The translations under genes were made by a program, and so were the position numbers. Under the pieces are notes generated by a model. The model was not told the origin of the DNA. It worked only from the letters and a program-made list of their open reading frames with translations, and made no database searches. A stretch of 64,000 nt of DNA from CAYVUM01 sp964619055 (GTDB lineage Bacteria; Pseudomonadota; Alphaproteobacteria; Rhodospirillales; Defluviicoccaceae). Where the stretch lies: positions 34,961-98,960 of the forward strand of contig CAZUDB010000004.1 in assembly GCA_964619055.1 (NCBI GenBank), written 5' to 3'. Shown here in pieces: positions 8,229 to 16,327 of the stretch (the first letter of the stretch is position 1; every line of letters begins with the position of its first letter).

Positions 8229-8839
8229 GGATAAAGCTCCTGATGGGTCCAGCCGCCATCGATTCGCTGATAGACACGGCGGGTGTGGAGACGAAACGCC
8301 CCGTCCTCCCAAAACTCAATGGACGACGGGACAACCCGAAAGCCGGACCAATGCGGCGGGCGCGGCACATTCAGGGCATAACGGGCCGCATAGCGGGCAA
8401 CGCGAGCTTCCAGCTCAAACCGGCCCCGCAGCGGCTGGGATTGTTTCGATGCCCAGGCGCCGATCTGACTGACCCGCGCCCGTGTTGCGAAGTAGGCATC
8501 GGCCTCGACCTCGCTGACAGGCTCGACAGCCCCTTCGACGCGAACTTGGCGCCGTCGGCTTTTCCAATGGAAACAGAGCGATGCCCAGGCGTTTTCGGCC
8601 AACTCCCGCCCCTTTCGACTCTCCAGATTGGTGTAGAAGACAAAGCCGGACTCATCGACCGCTTTTAGCAACACCATCCTGGCGGAAGCTCGGCCGTCGC
8701 GGGTGGCCGTGGCAAGGCAGACGGCATTCGGATCATTTGGCTCGCTCCGTTCCGCATCCGCCAACCATTGTCGAAAGCGCTCAACAGGGTCATCGCCGCA
8801 CTGGCTCGAGAGCTCGGAAGCGGGTTCGCTGGCAACCAT
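8225..8839 (-). CDS. pdxH: Pyridoxamine 5'-phosphate oxidase
   Basis: A 204-aa FMN flavoprotein of normal family length. It oxidises pyridoxine- or pyridoxamine-5'-phosphate to pyridoxal 5'-phosphate in the cytoplasm. Diagnostic segments are ARMVLLKAVDESGFVFYTN, SRKGRELAENAWASLCFHW, RRQVRVEGAVE, SQIGAWASKQSQPL and the C-terminal HWSGFRVVPSSIEFWEDG / RLHTRRVYQR. It is the first gene of a two-gene unit with the CDF transporter, which overlaps its stop by 4 bp. Upstream is a 202-bp divergent intergenic region shared with the lipoprotein gene on +. Confidence 0.95.
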   Translation of the reverse strand: MVASEPASELSSQCGDDPVERFRQWLADAERSEPNDPNAVCLATATRDGRASARMVLLKAVDESGFVFYTNLESRKGRELAENAWASLCFHWKSRRRQVRVEGAVEPVSEVEADAYFATRARVSQIGAWASKQSQPLRGRFELEARVARYAARYALNVPRPPHWSGFRVVPSSIEFWEDGAFRLHTRRVYQRIDGGWTHQELYP

Positions 8840-9041
8840 GGGGGTATGCCCTATATCCTTGCCGTCGCATCACGGGAGAGTTTAGCCCAATCGGCACCGT
8901 AATGCGCCGGCGCGGACTAACGTGGAAGCGCATCTATGTCACCGCTCGATCGGATGATTGCGGTGGAATTGATGGTACACTGTTCGCATCAGTTGAACGA
9001 CACGATGATGGTCGTCGGATCATCTTTAGGAGGATTGAGAC

Positions 9042-9524
9042 ATGCGTTGGAGTTTGGCCGCTCTCACCGTTGCGGGGCTGATCGGCGCTGGCTGCTCGGG
9101 CGCCGATGGCGACCAAAACGGAGCCGGTGGCGGCCTGCCAGCAACGGGGGAAGGATATGCCGTACAGTTCGTGTCGGCTTCGACCTCACCCATTGCGATG
9201 TCCCTGGACAGGGCCTTTAGCGGCACGCTGGACGCCACACTGGCACACTCGCTACTGGAACGTCTTGATCGCGCCGACTGGGCTACGGCCGAACAGGCCC
9301 ACGTTTTCGCGTTCGAGCGCTTTCCAAGCGGTACCGCGAAAGCATGGGAAAGCCCGGCCACCGGCCAGACCGGCGTCATAGTTCCGACGAGTACGCGGTA
9401 CGACGCGACCGGTCAGCCGTGCCGCTCCTTTGTTAGTACGGCTGACGTGGACGGTCGCGAATCACGGATCGAAAGCTTGGTCTGTCGGCGAGCGGGGGGA
9501 ACCTGGTATGCCGCGGCATTCTAA
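9042..9524 (+). CDS. RT0821/Lpp0805-type surface-antigen lipoprotein
   Basis: A 160-aa protein with a strong ribosome site (AGGAGG 7 nt before ATG). Residues 1-18 are a lipoprotein signal with lipobox LIGAGC, so the mature chain should start at Cys18 and be membrane-anchored. The C-terminal half (WESPATGQTGVIVPTSTRYD, CRSFVSTADVDGRE, VCRRAGGTWYAAAF) matches my memory of the RT0821/Lpp0805 surface-antigen domain common in alphaproteobacteria. The function is unknown and probably structural in the envelope. It lies upstream of cbpA with a 31-bp gap. Confidence 0.75.
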   Translation: MRWSLAALTVAGLIGAGCSGADGDQNGAGGGLPATGEGYAVQFVSASTSPIAMSLDRAFSGTLDATLAHSLLERLDRADWATAEQAHVFAFERFPSGTAKAWESPATGQTGVIVPTSTRYDATGQPCRSFVSTADVDGRESRIESLVCRRAGGTWYAAAF

Positions 9525-9555
9525 ACAACCGTTATAGGGCGGATGGCCACGACTG

Positions 9556-10458
9556 ATGCGCGACCCGTACGAGGTTTTGGGCGTCTCGAAAGGTGCCGAT
9601 GAAAAGGCGGTAAAAACAGCCTACCGGCGCCTGGCGCGCGATCTTCACCCTGATCTGCATCCAGGCGACACAAGCGCGGAGGACCGCTTCAAGGAAGTGG
9701 CCGCTGCTTACGATTTCCTGAGCGATGGCGATAAGAAAGCCAAGTACGACCGTGGCGAGATCGAAGCGGATGGAACCCCACGTATGAACCGGACCTTTTA
9801 TCGCGACTATGCCCAACACGATCCGGAGGGCCGGTATGGCGACCGCGCCTCCTTCGCGGACTTCAGCTTCTTCGCAGAGATGTTCCGTAACGCCAGCGGT
9901 GGCTCCGAGGAACGGACCTGGACGAACAAGGGAGCCCGCGGCCAAGATATCCACACGCGCCTAGAGATCGATTTTGTTGAAGCTGCAAAGGGTGGGACAC
10001 GCGAGGTCGTGCTTCCCGCCGGCCGCCGGCTAAAGGTAACGATCCCGGCGGGATCCACAGACGGCCAAGTGCTCCGCCTGCAAGGTCAAGGTGCTGGCGG
10101 ATCGCGCGGCCCGGGTGATCTGATGATCGAGCTCTCTGTTGCGCCGCACCCCCACTTCCGCCGAGAGGGGGACGACATCTTTGCTGACCTGCCGATCAGT
10201 TTGCCAGAAGCGGTTAAGGGTGCCAAAGTTGATGTGCCGACAATTGATGGCGCCGTTTCCCTGTCCGTGCCGAAAGGGTCGAACTCCGGTACTCGATTGC
10301 GTCTGCGTGGCAAGGGGATCGCCAAGGCGGCCGGTGGCCGTGGCGACCAGTATGTTACGGTCCAGGTCATGCTTCCGGAAAAACCAGACCCAGATCTCGA
10401 ACGCTTCGTGGACGAATGGCCGGCCGGATCCAGTTACCCAATCCGGGGTCGGCGTTAG
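9556..10458 (+). CDS. cbpA: DnaJ-class co-chaperone, CbpA-like
   Basis: A 300-aa protein. Residues 1-65 are a J domain with the HPD motif in ARDLHPDLHPGD and DPYEVLGVSKGADEKAVKTAYR at its start. The C-terminal substrate-binding domains (~120-290) carry GQDIHTRLEIDFVEAAKGG, RRLKVTIPAGSTDGQVLRL and PHPHFRREGDDIF. There is no Cys-rich zinc domain, separating it from DnaJ and placing it with CbpA. It stimulates DnaK ATPase and, in E. coli, binds curved DNA. A CbpM-like modulator starts 12 bp downstream. Confidence 0.9.
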   Translation: MRDPYEVLGVSKGADEKAVKTAYRRLARDLHPDLHPGDTSAEDRFKEVAAAYDFLSDGDKKAKYDRGEIEADGTPRMNRTFYRDYAQHDPEGRYGDRASFADFSFFAEMFRNASGGSEERTWTNKGARGQDIHTRLEIDFVEAAKGGTREVVLPAGRRLKVTIPAGSTDGQVLRLQGQGAGGSRGPGDLMIELSVAPHPHFRREGDDIFADLPISLPEAVKGAKVDVPTIDGAVSLSVPKGSNSGTRLRLRGKGIAKAAGGRGDQYVTVQVMLPEKPDPDLERFVDEWPAGSSYPIRGRR

Positions 10459-10470
10459 GAGCGGACGGAG

Positions 10471-10797
10471 ATGGCCAGCTTCGAGGACATCGTTCGGCTT
10501 TACCGCGTGGAGCGGGTTGAACTGCACACCTGGATCGAGCGGCGGTGGGTACGTCCCCACAAAACTGCTGATGGTTTCGATTTCGACGAAATCGATGAAG
10601 CGCGCATCTCACTGATCCGCGAGTTGCAGCGCGATCTCGTGCCGGACCCGGACGGGCTTTCCATCGTGCTGTCGTTGCTCGATCAGCTGTATGAAGCTCG
10701 CCGCGCTTTGCACAGCGTGGAAGACGCCATTACGGCGTTGCCCGAAGATCTGCGCGCCCAGATCCTGGACCGCTTACGCCACCCCCGCCCGCGCTGA
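10471..10797 (+). CDS. cbpM: CbpM-type chaperone modulator (MerR-like HTH fold)
   Basis: A 108-aa protein directly after cbpA (12-bp gap). The N-terminal ~60 residues (FEDIVRLYRVERVELHTWIE, then WVRPHKTADGFDFDEIDEAR) look like the MerR-type winged helix of CbpM. The C-terminal helices (LSIVLSLLDQLYEARRALHS) complete it. CbpM binds the J domain of CbpA and inhibits its co-chaperone and DNA-binding activities. Its last 24 bp overlap the 3' end of the convergent YihY-type gene. Confidence 0.85.
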   Translation: MASFEDIVRLYRVERVELHTWIERRWVRPHKTADGFDFDEIDEARISLIRELQRDLVPDPDGLSIVLSLLDQLYEARRALHSVEDAITALPEDLRAQILDRLRHPRPR

Positions 10798-12135
10798 CGG
10801 TTGCAGCTGCGCTCCGGCGCCGGGAGCGTCGTGCAGGTCGTGTTCGATCAACAAAGTCCGCAGTGGCACCGATAGTGTTTCGCGCCGCTGACGAACGGCG
10901 TTCGCAAGCAGCTCTGCCAAAGCATCGCGATCATCGTCAGCGGTTTGGGCATCGCGCCAATGACGCTCCATGCCACCCTCGGCGAGCGCAGGCGTGACTG
11001 GCGCCAACTCCAGGTCGAGGGCGTCGACGATGTCGTTCAGGGTCACGGCGGCCGGATCGCGCGCGGCGACCCAACCATCGTCAACGGTATGCTCCACCAA
11101 CCCAGCGGCCCTTAGGCGCACAAGGACATCCAGCACCTCCCCGCCCGCCACATCGACGGCCGCCAGCAGCTCTGGCTCGTCCAGGGCGCCCCCTTCCTGG
11201 CTTTGACGATACAACTGACCAAGGATCGCGAGCGCCGCATGCAATGATTGAGCCGGCGTCCGGCCGCCGTCGTGCGCGTACGCCGGTTTCGCCTGATCCG
11301 CCCGGCGCCGGCCCCATTCCGGCAGGGTTGCCGTGATCACCGCGCCAATCAGCACAACGGCCCACGACAAGTACATCCAAAACAAAAAGATCGGGACCGT
11401 CGCAAGCGTCCCATAGAGGTTCTGATAGGATGGAAAGGTCGTCACATACAAGGTGAAGGTCCATCGCAGCGCCGAGAACGCCATGGCGGCAATCATGGCG
11501 CCAATGATGGCATGACCAATGGCCACGCGCCGATTCGGCATGATCAGATAGAGGAAGGCGAGCGCGACCCCGGATAAGATGGTCGGCACGGCGACGGTTA
11601 GAGAATTCAACAGGCCCGCAGGGCGGTCGCTGCCGAGCGCCTCAGCATAGAGAGCCGTTGCCACCGAGAAGCTGGCGCCCATCAACAACGGGCCGAGAGA
11701 GAGCAAGGCCCAGAATACGAGCAAGCGGGTAACGATGGGGCGCGACCGTCGAACCTGGAAGATGGCGTTCATGGCCGCTTCGATTGTGTTGAACAGGAGA
11801 AGCGCCGTGACGGCCAAGCCGATAATGCCGGCAGCGGTCAAACCCTGGGCCTTGCCCACAAATTCGGTGATGTAGTCCTTGGCCGTCGCTGCTGCCGACG
11901 GTACGAAGCTCTCAAAAATAAAATCCTGAAGTTGGACTTGCGCCTGCTGGAACACGGGAAACGCCGACAGCACCGCAAATCCGATGGCGATGAGCGGTAC
12001 TAGAGCCAAGAGGGACGTGTAGCTGAGCGAGGCCGCAATGACGAGGCAGCGTTCCTCGACAAATCTGCGACCGAGCACGGTCGCGAAATCTCGGGCGCGC
12101 TGGACTTGCTGCGCCAAGAAAGACGGATTGGCCAA
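10774..12135 (-). CDS. YihY/BrkB family inner-membrane protein
   Basis: A 453-aa protein with start at TTG 12135, supported by AAGGA 6 nt upstream. Six hydrophobic helices occupy ~30-290; characteristic YihY segments include SLSYTSLLALVPLIAIGFAVLSA, FNTIEAAMNAIFQV and GTLATVPIFLFWMYLSWAVVLIGA. The family was formerly mislabelled ribonuclease BN. The C-terminal ~150 residues form a cytoplasmic, winged-helix-like acidic tail (LGQLYRQSQEGGALDEPELLA). The function is unsettled in the literature. Its 3' end overlaps cbpM by 24 bp in convergent orientation. Confidence 0.85.
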   Translation of the reverse strand: MANPSFLAQQVQRARDFATVLGRRFVEERCLVIAASLSYTSLLALVPLIAIGFAVLSAFPVFQQAQVQLQDFIFESFVPSAAATAKDYITEFVGKAQGLTAAGIIGLAVTALLLFNTIEAAMNAIFQVRRSRPIVTRLLVFWALLSLGPLLMGASFSVATALYAEALGSDRPAGLLNSLTVAVPTILSGVALAFLYLIMPNRRVAIGHAIIGAMIAAMAFSALRWTFTLYVTTFPSYQNLYGTLATVPIFLFWMYLSWAVVLIGAVITATLPEWGRRRADQAKPAYAHDGGRTPAQSLHAALAILGQLYRQSQEGGALDEPELLAAVDVAGGEVLDVLVRLRAAGLVEHTVDDGWVAARDPAAVTLNDIVDALDLELAPVTPALAEGGMERHWRDAQTADDDRDALAELLANAVRQRRETLSVPLRTLLIEHDLHDAPGAGAQLQPSARAGVA

Positions 12136-12304
12136 CCGCTGTCCTTTCCGGTCGTTGACGTCTTGACGACCATCCTATATGGCACGTCGACCCGGGGAAA
12201 CGGTCGTTCTGGTCCACCGTAAAGCTGGACACGCGTCCGCGCCGCGGTATCTGGCCAGTAGCGTCGGTGATGACGTTGACACCGGCAGGCTGCGAGGAAA
12301 ACTC

Positions 12305-13180
12305 ATGACCGCACTCACACAGCTGATGGCCGGAAAGCGCGGCCTGATCATGGGCGTCGCCAACGACCGCTCCATTGCCTGGGCCATTGCGCGTACCGCT
12401 CGTGCTCATGGCGCCGAAATTGCCATGACCTACCAGGGCGCCCCCCTGCTCAAGCGCGTGCGCCCCTTGGCGACGGAACTGGACGTCGAGCTTCTCCTAC
12501 CCTGCGACGTGTCCGACGAGGCCAACCTGGCAGACACCTTTTCAGTCATTGCAAATAAGTGGGGCTCGCTCGATTTCGTCGTTCATGCCATTGCTTTTTC
12601 GGATAAAGAGCAGCTTAAGGGCCGCTACGTGGACACGACACCGGAGAACTTCGTGTCGACGATGCTGATCTCTTGCTATTCATTCACAGCCGTCTGTCGC
12701 CATGCCGAACCGCTGATGACCAATGGCGGCAGTCTCCTCACCCTGACGTACTTCGGCGCCGAGCGTGTCATGCCCCACTACAATGTCATGGGAGTCGCCA
12801 AGGCCGCTCTCGAGGCGAGCGTTCGATATCTGGCCGAGGATCTGGGCAAGCACACCATCCGCGTCAATGCCATGTCGGCAGGGCCAATGAAAACGCTGGC
12901 CGCCTCCGGCATCGGCGACTTCCGTCACATTCTGCGGTGGAATCAGCTAAACTCGCCGCTGCGCCGAAATCTCGAGATGGACGAGGTTGGCAACGCCGGG
13001 CTTTACCTTCTCTCGGACCTGTCGTCGGCAGTCACCGGAGAGGTCCACCATGTAGACTGTGGCTATCATGTTGTCGGAATGTTGGCCACGGACGCCGCTG
13101 ATGGCGTCCGCGACATGTTGACGAACTTTCGCTCGCAATTGCAAAGCGCGGCCGATGGCAAGTCCGCTTCGGTTGACTGA
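12305..13180 (+). CDS. fabI: Enoyl-[acyl-carrier-protein] reductase (NADH)
   Basis: A 291-aa protein, the last reductive step of type II fatty-acid elongation. Start ATG 12305 (MTALTQLMAGKRG) follows AGGAAA; the frame extends upstream to 12179 but that part has no FabI similarity. Motifs are the SDR-variant cofactor loop GLIMGVANDRSIAWAIA and the Tyr-x6-Tyr-x6-Lys type active site within YFGAERVMPHYNVMGVAKAA, plus GPMKTLAASGIGDF. It is the FabI class targeted by triclosan. aroC follows after 21 bp on the same strand, an arrangement seen in other alphaproteobacteria. Confidence 0.95.
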   Translation: MTALTQLMAGKRGLIMGVANDRSIAWAIARTARAHGAEIAMTYQGAPLLKRVRPLATELDVELLLPCDVSDEANLADTFSVIANKWGSLDFVVHAIAFSDKEQLKGRYVDTTPENFVSTMLISCYSFTAVCRHAEPLMTNGGSLLTLTYFGAERVMPHYNVMGVAKAALEASVRYLAEDLGKHTIRVNAMSAGPMKTLAASGIGDFRHILRWNQLNSPLRRNLEMDEVGNAGLYLLSDLSSAVTGEVHHVDCGYHVVGMLATDAADGVRDMLTNFRSQLQSAADGKSASVD

Positions 13181-13201
13181 ACGGCCGCGGCGATCCGTAC
13201 C

Positions 13202-14272
13202 ATGTCGGGCAACTCCTTCGGACACCTCCTGCGCGTTACATCCTTTGGCGAAAGCCATGGGCCGGCCATCGGCGGTGTTGTCGACGGCGTGCCACCGCGA
13301 ATAGCACTGTCGGAAGCAGACCTTCAGGTTTGGCTTGATCGGCGTCGACCGGGACAAAACAGGCATGTCACCCAGCGCCGAGAGTCCGATCGCGTCCGCA
13401 TCCTGTCAGGCGTGTTCGAGGGAGCCACAACCGGGGCGCCCATTGGCCTTCTGATCGAGAACGAGGACCAACGCTCCAAGGATTACGGCACGATCAAGGA
13501 CCTGTTTCGCCCCGGCCACGCGGACTTCACGTACTGGAAGAAGTATGGAGTGCGGGATTATCGAGGCGGTGGGCGGTCTTCGGCGCGGGAAACCGCAGTC
13601 CGCGTCGCGGCCGGTGCCATCGCCCGCCGTGTTCTCGGCGACGGCGTCATCATTCGCGGAGCATTGATCCAGATCGGCCCCCACGCCATCGACCGACAGC
13701 GCTGCCACTGGCCAACGGTTGAAGAAAATCCATTTTGGTGCCCGGATGCGAGCGCCGCAGAGACCTGGGTCGGAGTCCTCGACGATGTCCGCAAGTCGCG
13801 ATCTTCGATCGGCGGGTTGATCGAGGTGGTTGCCACGGGCGTTCCTGCCGGCTTAGGTGCCCCCACCTTTGACCGCCTCGATGCCGACATCGCTAAGGCC
13901 ATGATGTCGATCCCCGCCGCCAAGGGTGTCGAAATCGGCAGCGGCTTTGCCGCCGTCGCCATGACCGGTCCCGAGCACAACGACGAAATGCAGATGGCCG
14001 ACGGCCGGCCTACCTTCTTGTCCAACAATGCGGGCGGCGTTCTTGGCGGAATCTCATCCGGCGCGGACGTGGTCGTCCGGCTTGCGATCAAGCCCACGTC
14101 GTCGGTCGCCACCCCACAGCGGACCGTGACGACGGCGGGCCAGGACACAGCGGTCGAAACCCATGGCCGCCATGACCCCTGTGTTGCCATTCGCGGCGTG
14201 CCCGTGGCCGAGGCCATGTTGGCGCTGACGCTCGCCGACCATCTATTGCGCCATCGTGCCCAGTGCGCCTAG
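13202..14272 (+). CDS. aroC: Chorismate synthase
   Basis: A 356-aa protein of normal length. It converts 5-enolpyruvylshikimate-3-phosphate to chorismate using reduced FMN, the last common step of aromatic amino-acid synthesis. Signature regions are N-terminal SFGHLLRVTSFGESHGPAIG, the RRRPGQN loop, RPGHADFTYWKKYGVRDYRG, GGGRSSARETAVRVAAGA and C-terminal GRHDPCVAIRGVPVAEAM. It probably shares a transcript with fabI (21-bp gap). Confidence 0.97.
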   Translation: MSGNSFGHLLRVTSFGESHGPAIGGVVDGVPPRIALSEADLQVWLDRRRPGQNRHVTQRRESDRVRILSGVFEGATTGAPIGLLIENEDQRSKDYGTIKDLFRPGHADFTYWKKYGVRDYRGGGRSSARETAVRVAAGAIARRVLGDGVIIRGALIQIGPHAIDRQRCHWPTVEENPFWCPDASAAETWVGVLDDVRKSRSSIGGLIEVVATGVPAGLGAPTFDRLDADIAKAMMSIPAAKGVEIGSGFAAVAMTGPEHNDEMQMADGRPTFLSNNAGGVLGGISSGADVVVRLAIKPTSSVATPQRTVTTAGQDTAVETHGRHDPCVAIRGVPVAEAMLALTLADHLLRHRAQCA

Positions 14273-14311
14273 CGGACGCCTCGGCATCAAAGGAGCACGG
14301 CAAAGCCGGCC

Positions 14312-15460
14312 CTACGGTTCCTGAGCTGTCCTGACGGGGGCTGCCAGCTCCTCTGGCGTTGGCACGTCCTCCTTCATCCAGGCCAGGAACAGCGTGTAGC
14401 CCACAGACAGCACGACCGCACCAATGAAGAGGCCAATAATACCAGTGCTGATGAAGCCGCCGATGGCACCTAGGAAAATCACGGCCATCGGCACGGCCGC
14501 CCCGCGGCCAAGCAGGATCGGTTTCAGGATGTTGTCGATGACTGCGACGGGTAGGCAGCAGACCACGAACAAGATGGCCGTCGTCGTCGGCTCTACGGAG
14601 AAAACATAGATCGCGAGCGGGATCAGAACGGGAAAAATCCCGATCTGGACGACCGCAAGCAGCAGACACACCAACGCAAGCAGTCCGGCACCCGGAATGC
14701 CAAACAGCAGGAAAACCAAGCCCGCGAAGATCGCTTGGATCAGGGCTACGCCCAGGATCCCTCGGGCGACATTGCGAACCGTGTCGCGGGCGAGGCCGGC
14801 AAACTCCACACCGCGTGGCCCTGCGATACGAGTCGCGACGGAATCGGCAACGGAGCCACCGACGTTTGAGTTGGGCAGCAACACGGCGGCGATAATGATG
14901 GCGATCACAAACTTGACGATCGCAAACCCCGCGCCCGCGGCAACTGTAATCAACCACGATCCGATCGCGCGGAGCTGCGGGGCCACCTTGTCAAACGCCT
15001 CCTCCAAATTCTCGTTGGCGACGGACCAATACTCGTAAAGGCGTTTACCAACAATCGGCCAGTCGGCCACGCTCGCCGGAGGCGGCGGCACCTCGATATC
15101 GCCGTCGGCCAGCGCATCGGCAGCCGTGCCCGTGGCACCGATCACCGTATCGGCTAACATTACGGTGGGTAAAATCAGCACGGCCAACGCCAGCACCACG
15201 AATATGGCCGCCGCCAGGTATCTGCGGCCACCAAGCCCGGCCTCCATCCGTCGATAGCCAGGATAGGACGCGACGGCGATGATGATGCCCCACAGGATCG
15301 GCTCCAGGAACGGGCGAACGATCGTGAAACACCACACCAGCATCAACGCGATCAAGCCGAGCCGAATCGTAATTTCCAGCGCCGGTCGCATGAACGGGCT
15401 ACCCCTACCGGTACCCGTGCCGGCCGGTGATGGGCTTGATGATACGTCGACGTCGCTCAT
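14312..15460 (-). CDS. AI-2E family transporter (PerM-like permease)
   Basis: About 382 aa from ATG 15460 (MSDVDVSSSPSP); the reading frame opens further upstream without a convincing start. It has eight or so hydrophobic segments. Typical family pieces are EPILWGIIIAVASYPGYRRM, GLARDTVRNVARGILGVALIQAIFAGLVFLLFG and CCLPVAVIDNILKPILLGRG. Members include TqsA (AI-2 export) and Na+/H+ antiporter-like permeases, so the substrate cannot be assigned. It is monocistronic on - and ends 40 bp from the convergent aroC. Confidence 0.87.
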   Translation of the reverse strand: MSDVDVSSSPSPAGTGTGRGSPFMRPALEITIRLGLIALMLVWCFTIVRPFLEPILWGIIIAVASYPGYRRMEAGLGGRRYLAAAIFVVLALAVLILPTVMLADTVIGATGTAADALADGDIEVPPPPASVADWPIVGKRLYEYWSVANENLEEAFDKVAPQLRAIGSWLITVAAGAGFAIVKFVIAIIIAAVLLPNSNVGGSVADSVATRIAGPRGVEFAGLARDTVRNVARGILGVALIQAIFAGLVFLLFGIPGAGLLALVCLLLAVVQIGIFPVLIPLAIYVFSVEPTTTAILFVVCCLPVAVIDNILKPILLGRGAAVPMAVIFLGAIGGFISTGIIGLFIGAVVLSVGYTLFLAWMKEDVPTPEELAAPVRTAQEP

Positions 15461-15541
15461 GGTTTGTTTTGCTCCCCGCGTCGGTCTCTTTCCCCGGCCA
15501 AGGCTGTCGCTTGCCTGGACCGCGCCGTCAAGGTTAATTCT

Positions 15542-15556
15542 TGGCACGTCTGATGC
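15542..15556 (+). promoter_or_regulatory. Weak sigma-54-like promoter upstream of first transglycosylase
   Basis: TGGCACG-N6-GC has the correct GG-N10-GC spacing. The -12 element reads ATGC rather than TTGC, and the gene starts about 120 bp downstream. It is listed because the paralogous gene downstream has a near-perfect site. Confidence 0.3.
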
Positions 15557-15676
15557 CGCAGCGGGTCGAAGCGACTGGCGATGGTCCGCTCCGTTGGCCG
15601 AAAAACCCATGGTGCTGCCGTGTCACGGGACATGCATGACGAGCAATACGCCACCGCGAGAGACTAAGGAGACGTA

Positions 15677-16261
15677 ATGCGGGGGATCAGGACCGTTGCC
15701 GTCATTTGGCTGTTGAGCAACCTCCTCGTCGCCGGCTCACCATTGGCAACTCCGACCACGGGCGCCGCCCCCACGGTTCCCACGGACGATCCTTGGCAAG
15801 CCTGTCTCGATGCGGTTGCCGTCGCCGAGAAGGATGCAAAGCTCCCGCAGCACCTCCTTCGCGCCATCGCGACGGTCGAATCGGGACGCCGCGACGCGGA
15901 CACGAAGCGCTGGCGGCCATGGCCATGGACCATCAACAATGCCGGAACCAGCCACTTCCTGGATGCCAAGCAGGATGCGATCGCCACGGTTGAGCGACTC
16001 CGGGCGGAGGGCGAAACCAATATCGACGTGGGGTGCATGCAGGTGAACCTAGCCTACCATCCGAAGGCGTTCGAGAGCCTGGAGGAGGCGTTTGACCCAG
16101 AGGCCAATGCTGGCTATGCCGCCCGGCTGCTGAAAACCCTGTTTCGGCGTCATGGCTCCTGGATCCATGCCGTCGCCCTGTACCACTCAGCCAAGTACAA
16201 GCACAGTTACAGATATCGCCAGCGCGTGATGCGGACCTGGGCCGCCTTGCGCGGGCTCTGA
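15677..16261 (+). CDS. Lytic transglycosylase-like periplasmic protein (paralogue 1)
   Basis: A 194-aa protein with a signal peptide (RTVAVIWLLSNLLVAGSPLA) and AAGGAGA before ATG 15677. The SLT lysozyme-like domain has the catalytic-Glu motif LLRAIATVESGRRD, then the family-specific NIDVGCMQVNLAYHP and YAARLLKTLFRRHGSW. Such enzymes cleave peptidoglycan with 1,6-anhydro-muramic acid formation, often making room for secretion or flagellar machines. The next gene is a clear paralogue in the same orientation, so this is a tandem duplication. Substrate and partner machine are not evident from neighbours. Confidence 0.85.
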   Translation: MRGIRTVAVIWLLSNLLVAGSPLATPTTGAAPTVPTDDPWQACLDAVAVAEKDAKLPQHLLRAIATVESGRRDADTKRWRPWPWTINNAGTSHFLDAKQDAIATVERLRAEGETNIDVGCMQVNLAYHPKAFESLEEAFDPEANAGYAARLLKTLFRRHGSWIHAVALYHSAKYKHSYRYRQRVMRTWAALRGL

Positions 16262-16279
16262 ACCCAACCCGCTTCGTCG

Positions 16280-16294
16280 TGGCACGGTCTTTGC
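16280..16294 (+). promoter_or_regulatory. Sigma-54 (-24/-12) promoter
   Basis: TGGCACGGTCTTTGC matches the sigma-54 consensus TGGCAC-N5-TTGC with exact GG-N10-GC spacing (GG 16281-16282, GC 16293-16294). It lies just 34 bp before the ATG at 16328, leaving a short leader that contains GGAGG 6 nt from the start codon. No other such clean site was noticed in the window. Confidence 0.75.
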
Positions 16295-16327
16295 GCAAGA
16301 CGAACCAAAGCGGTTCGGAGGCCATCC

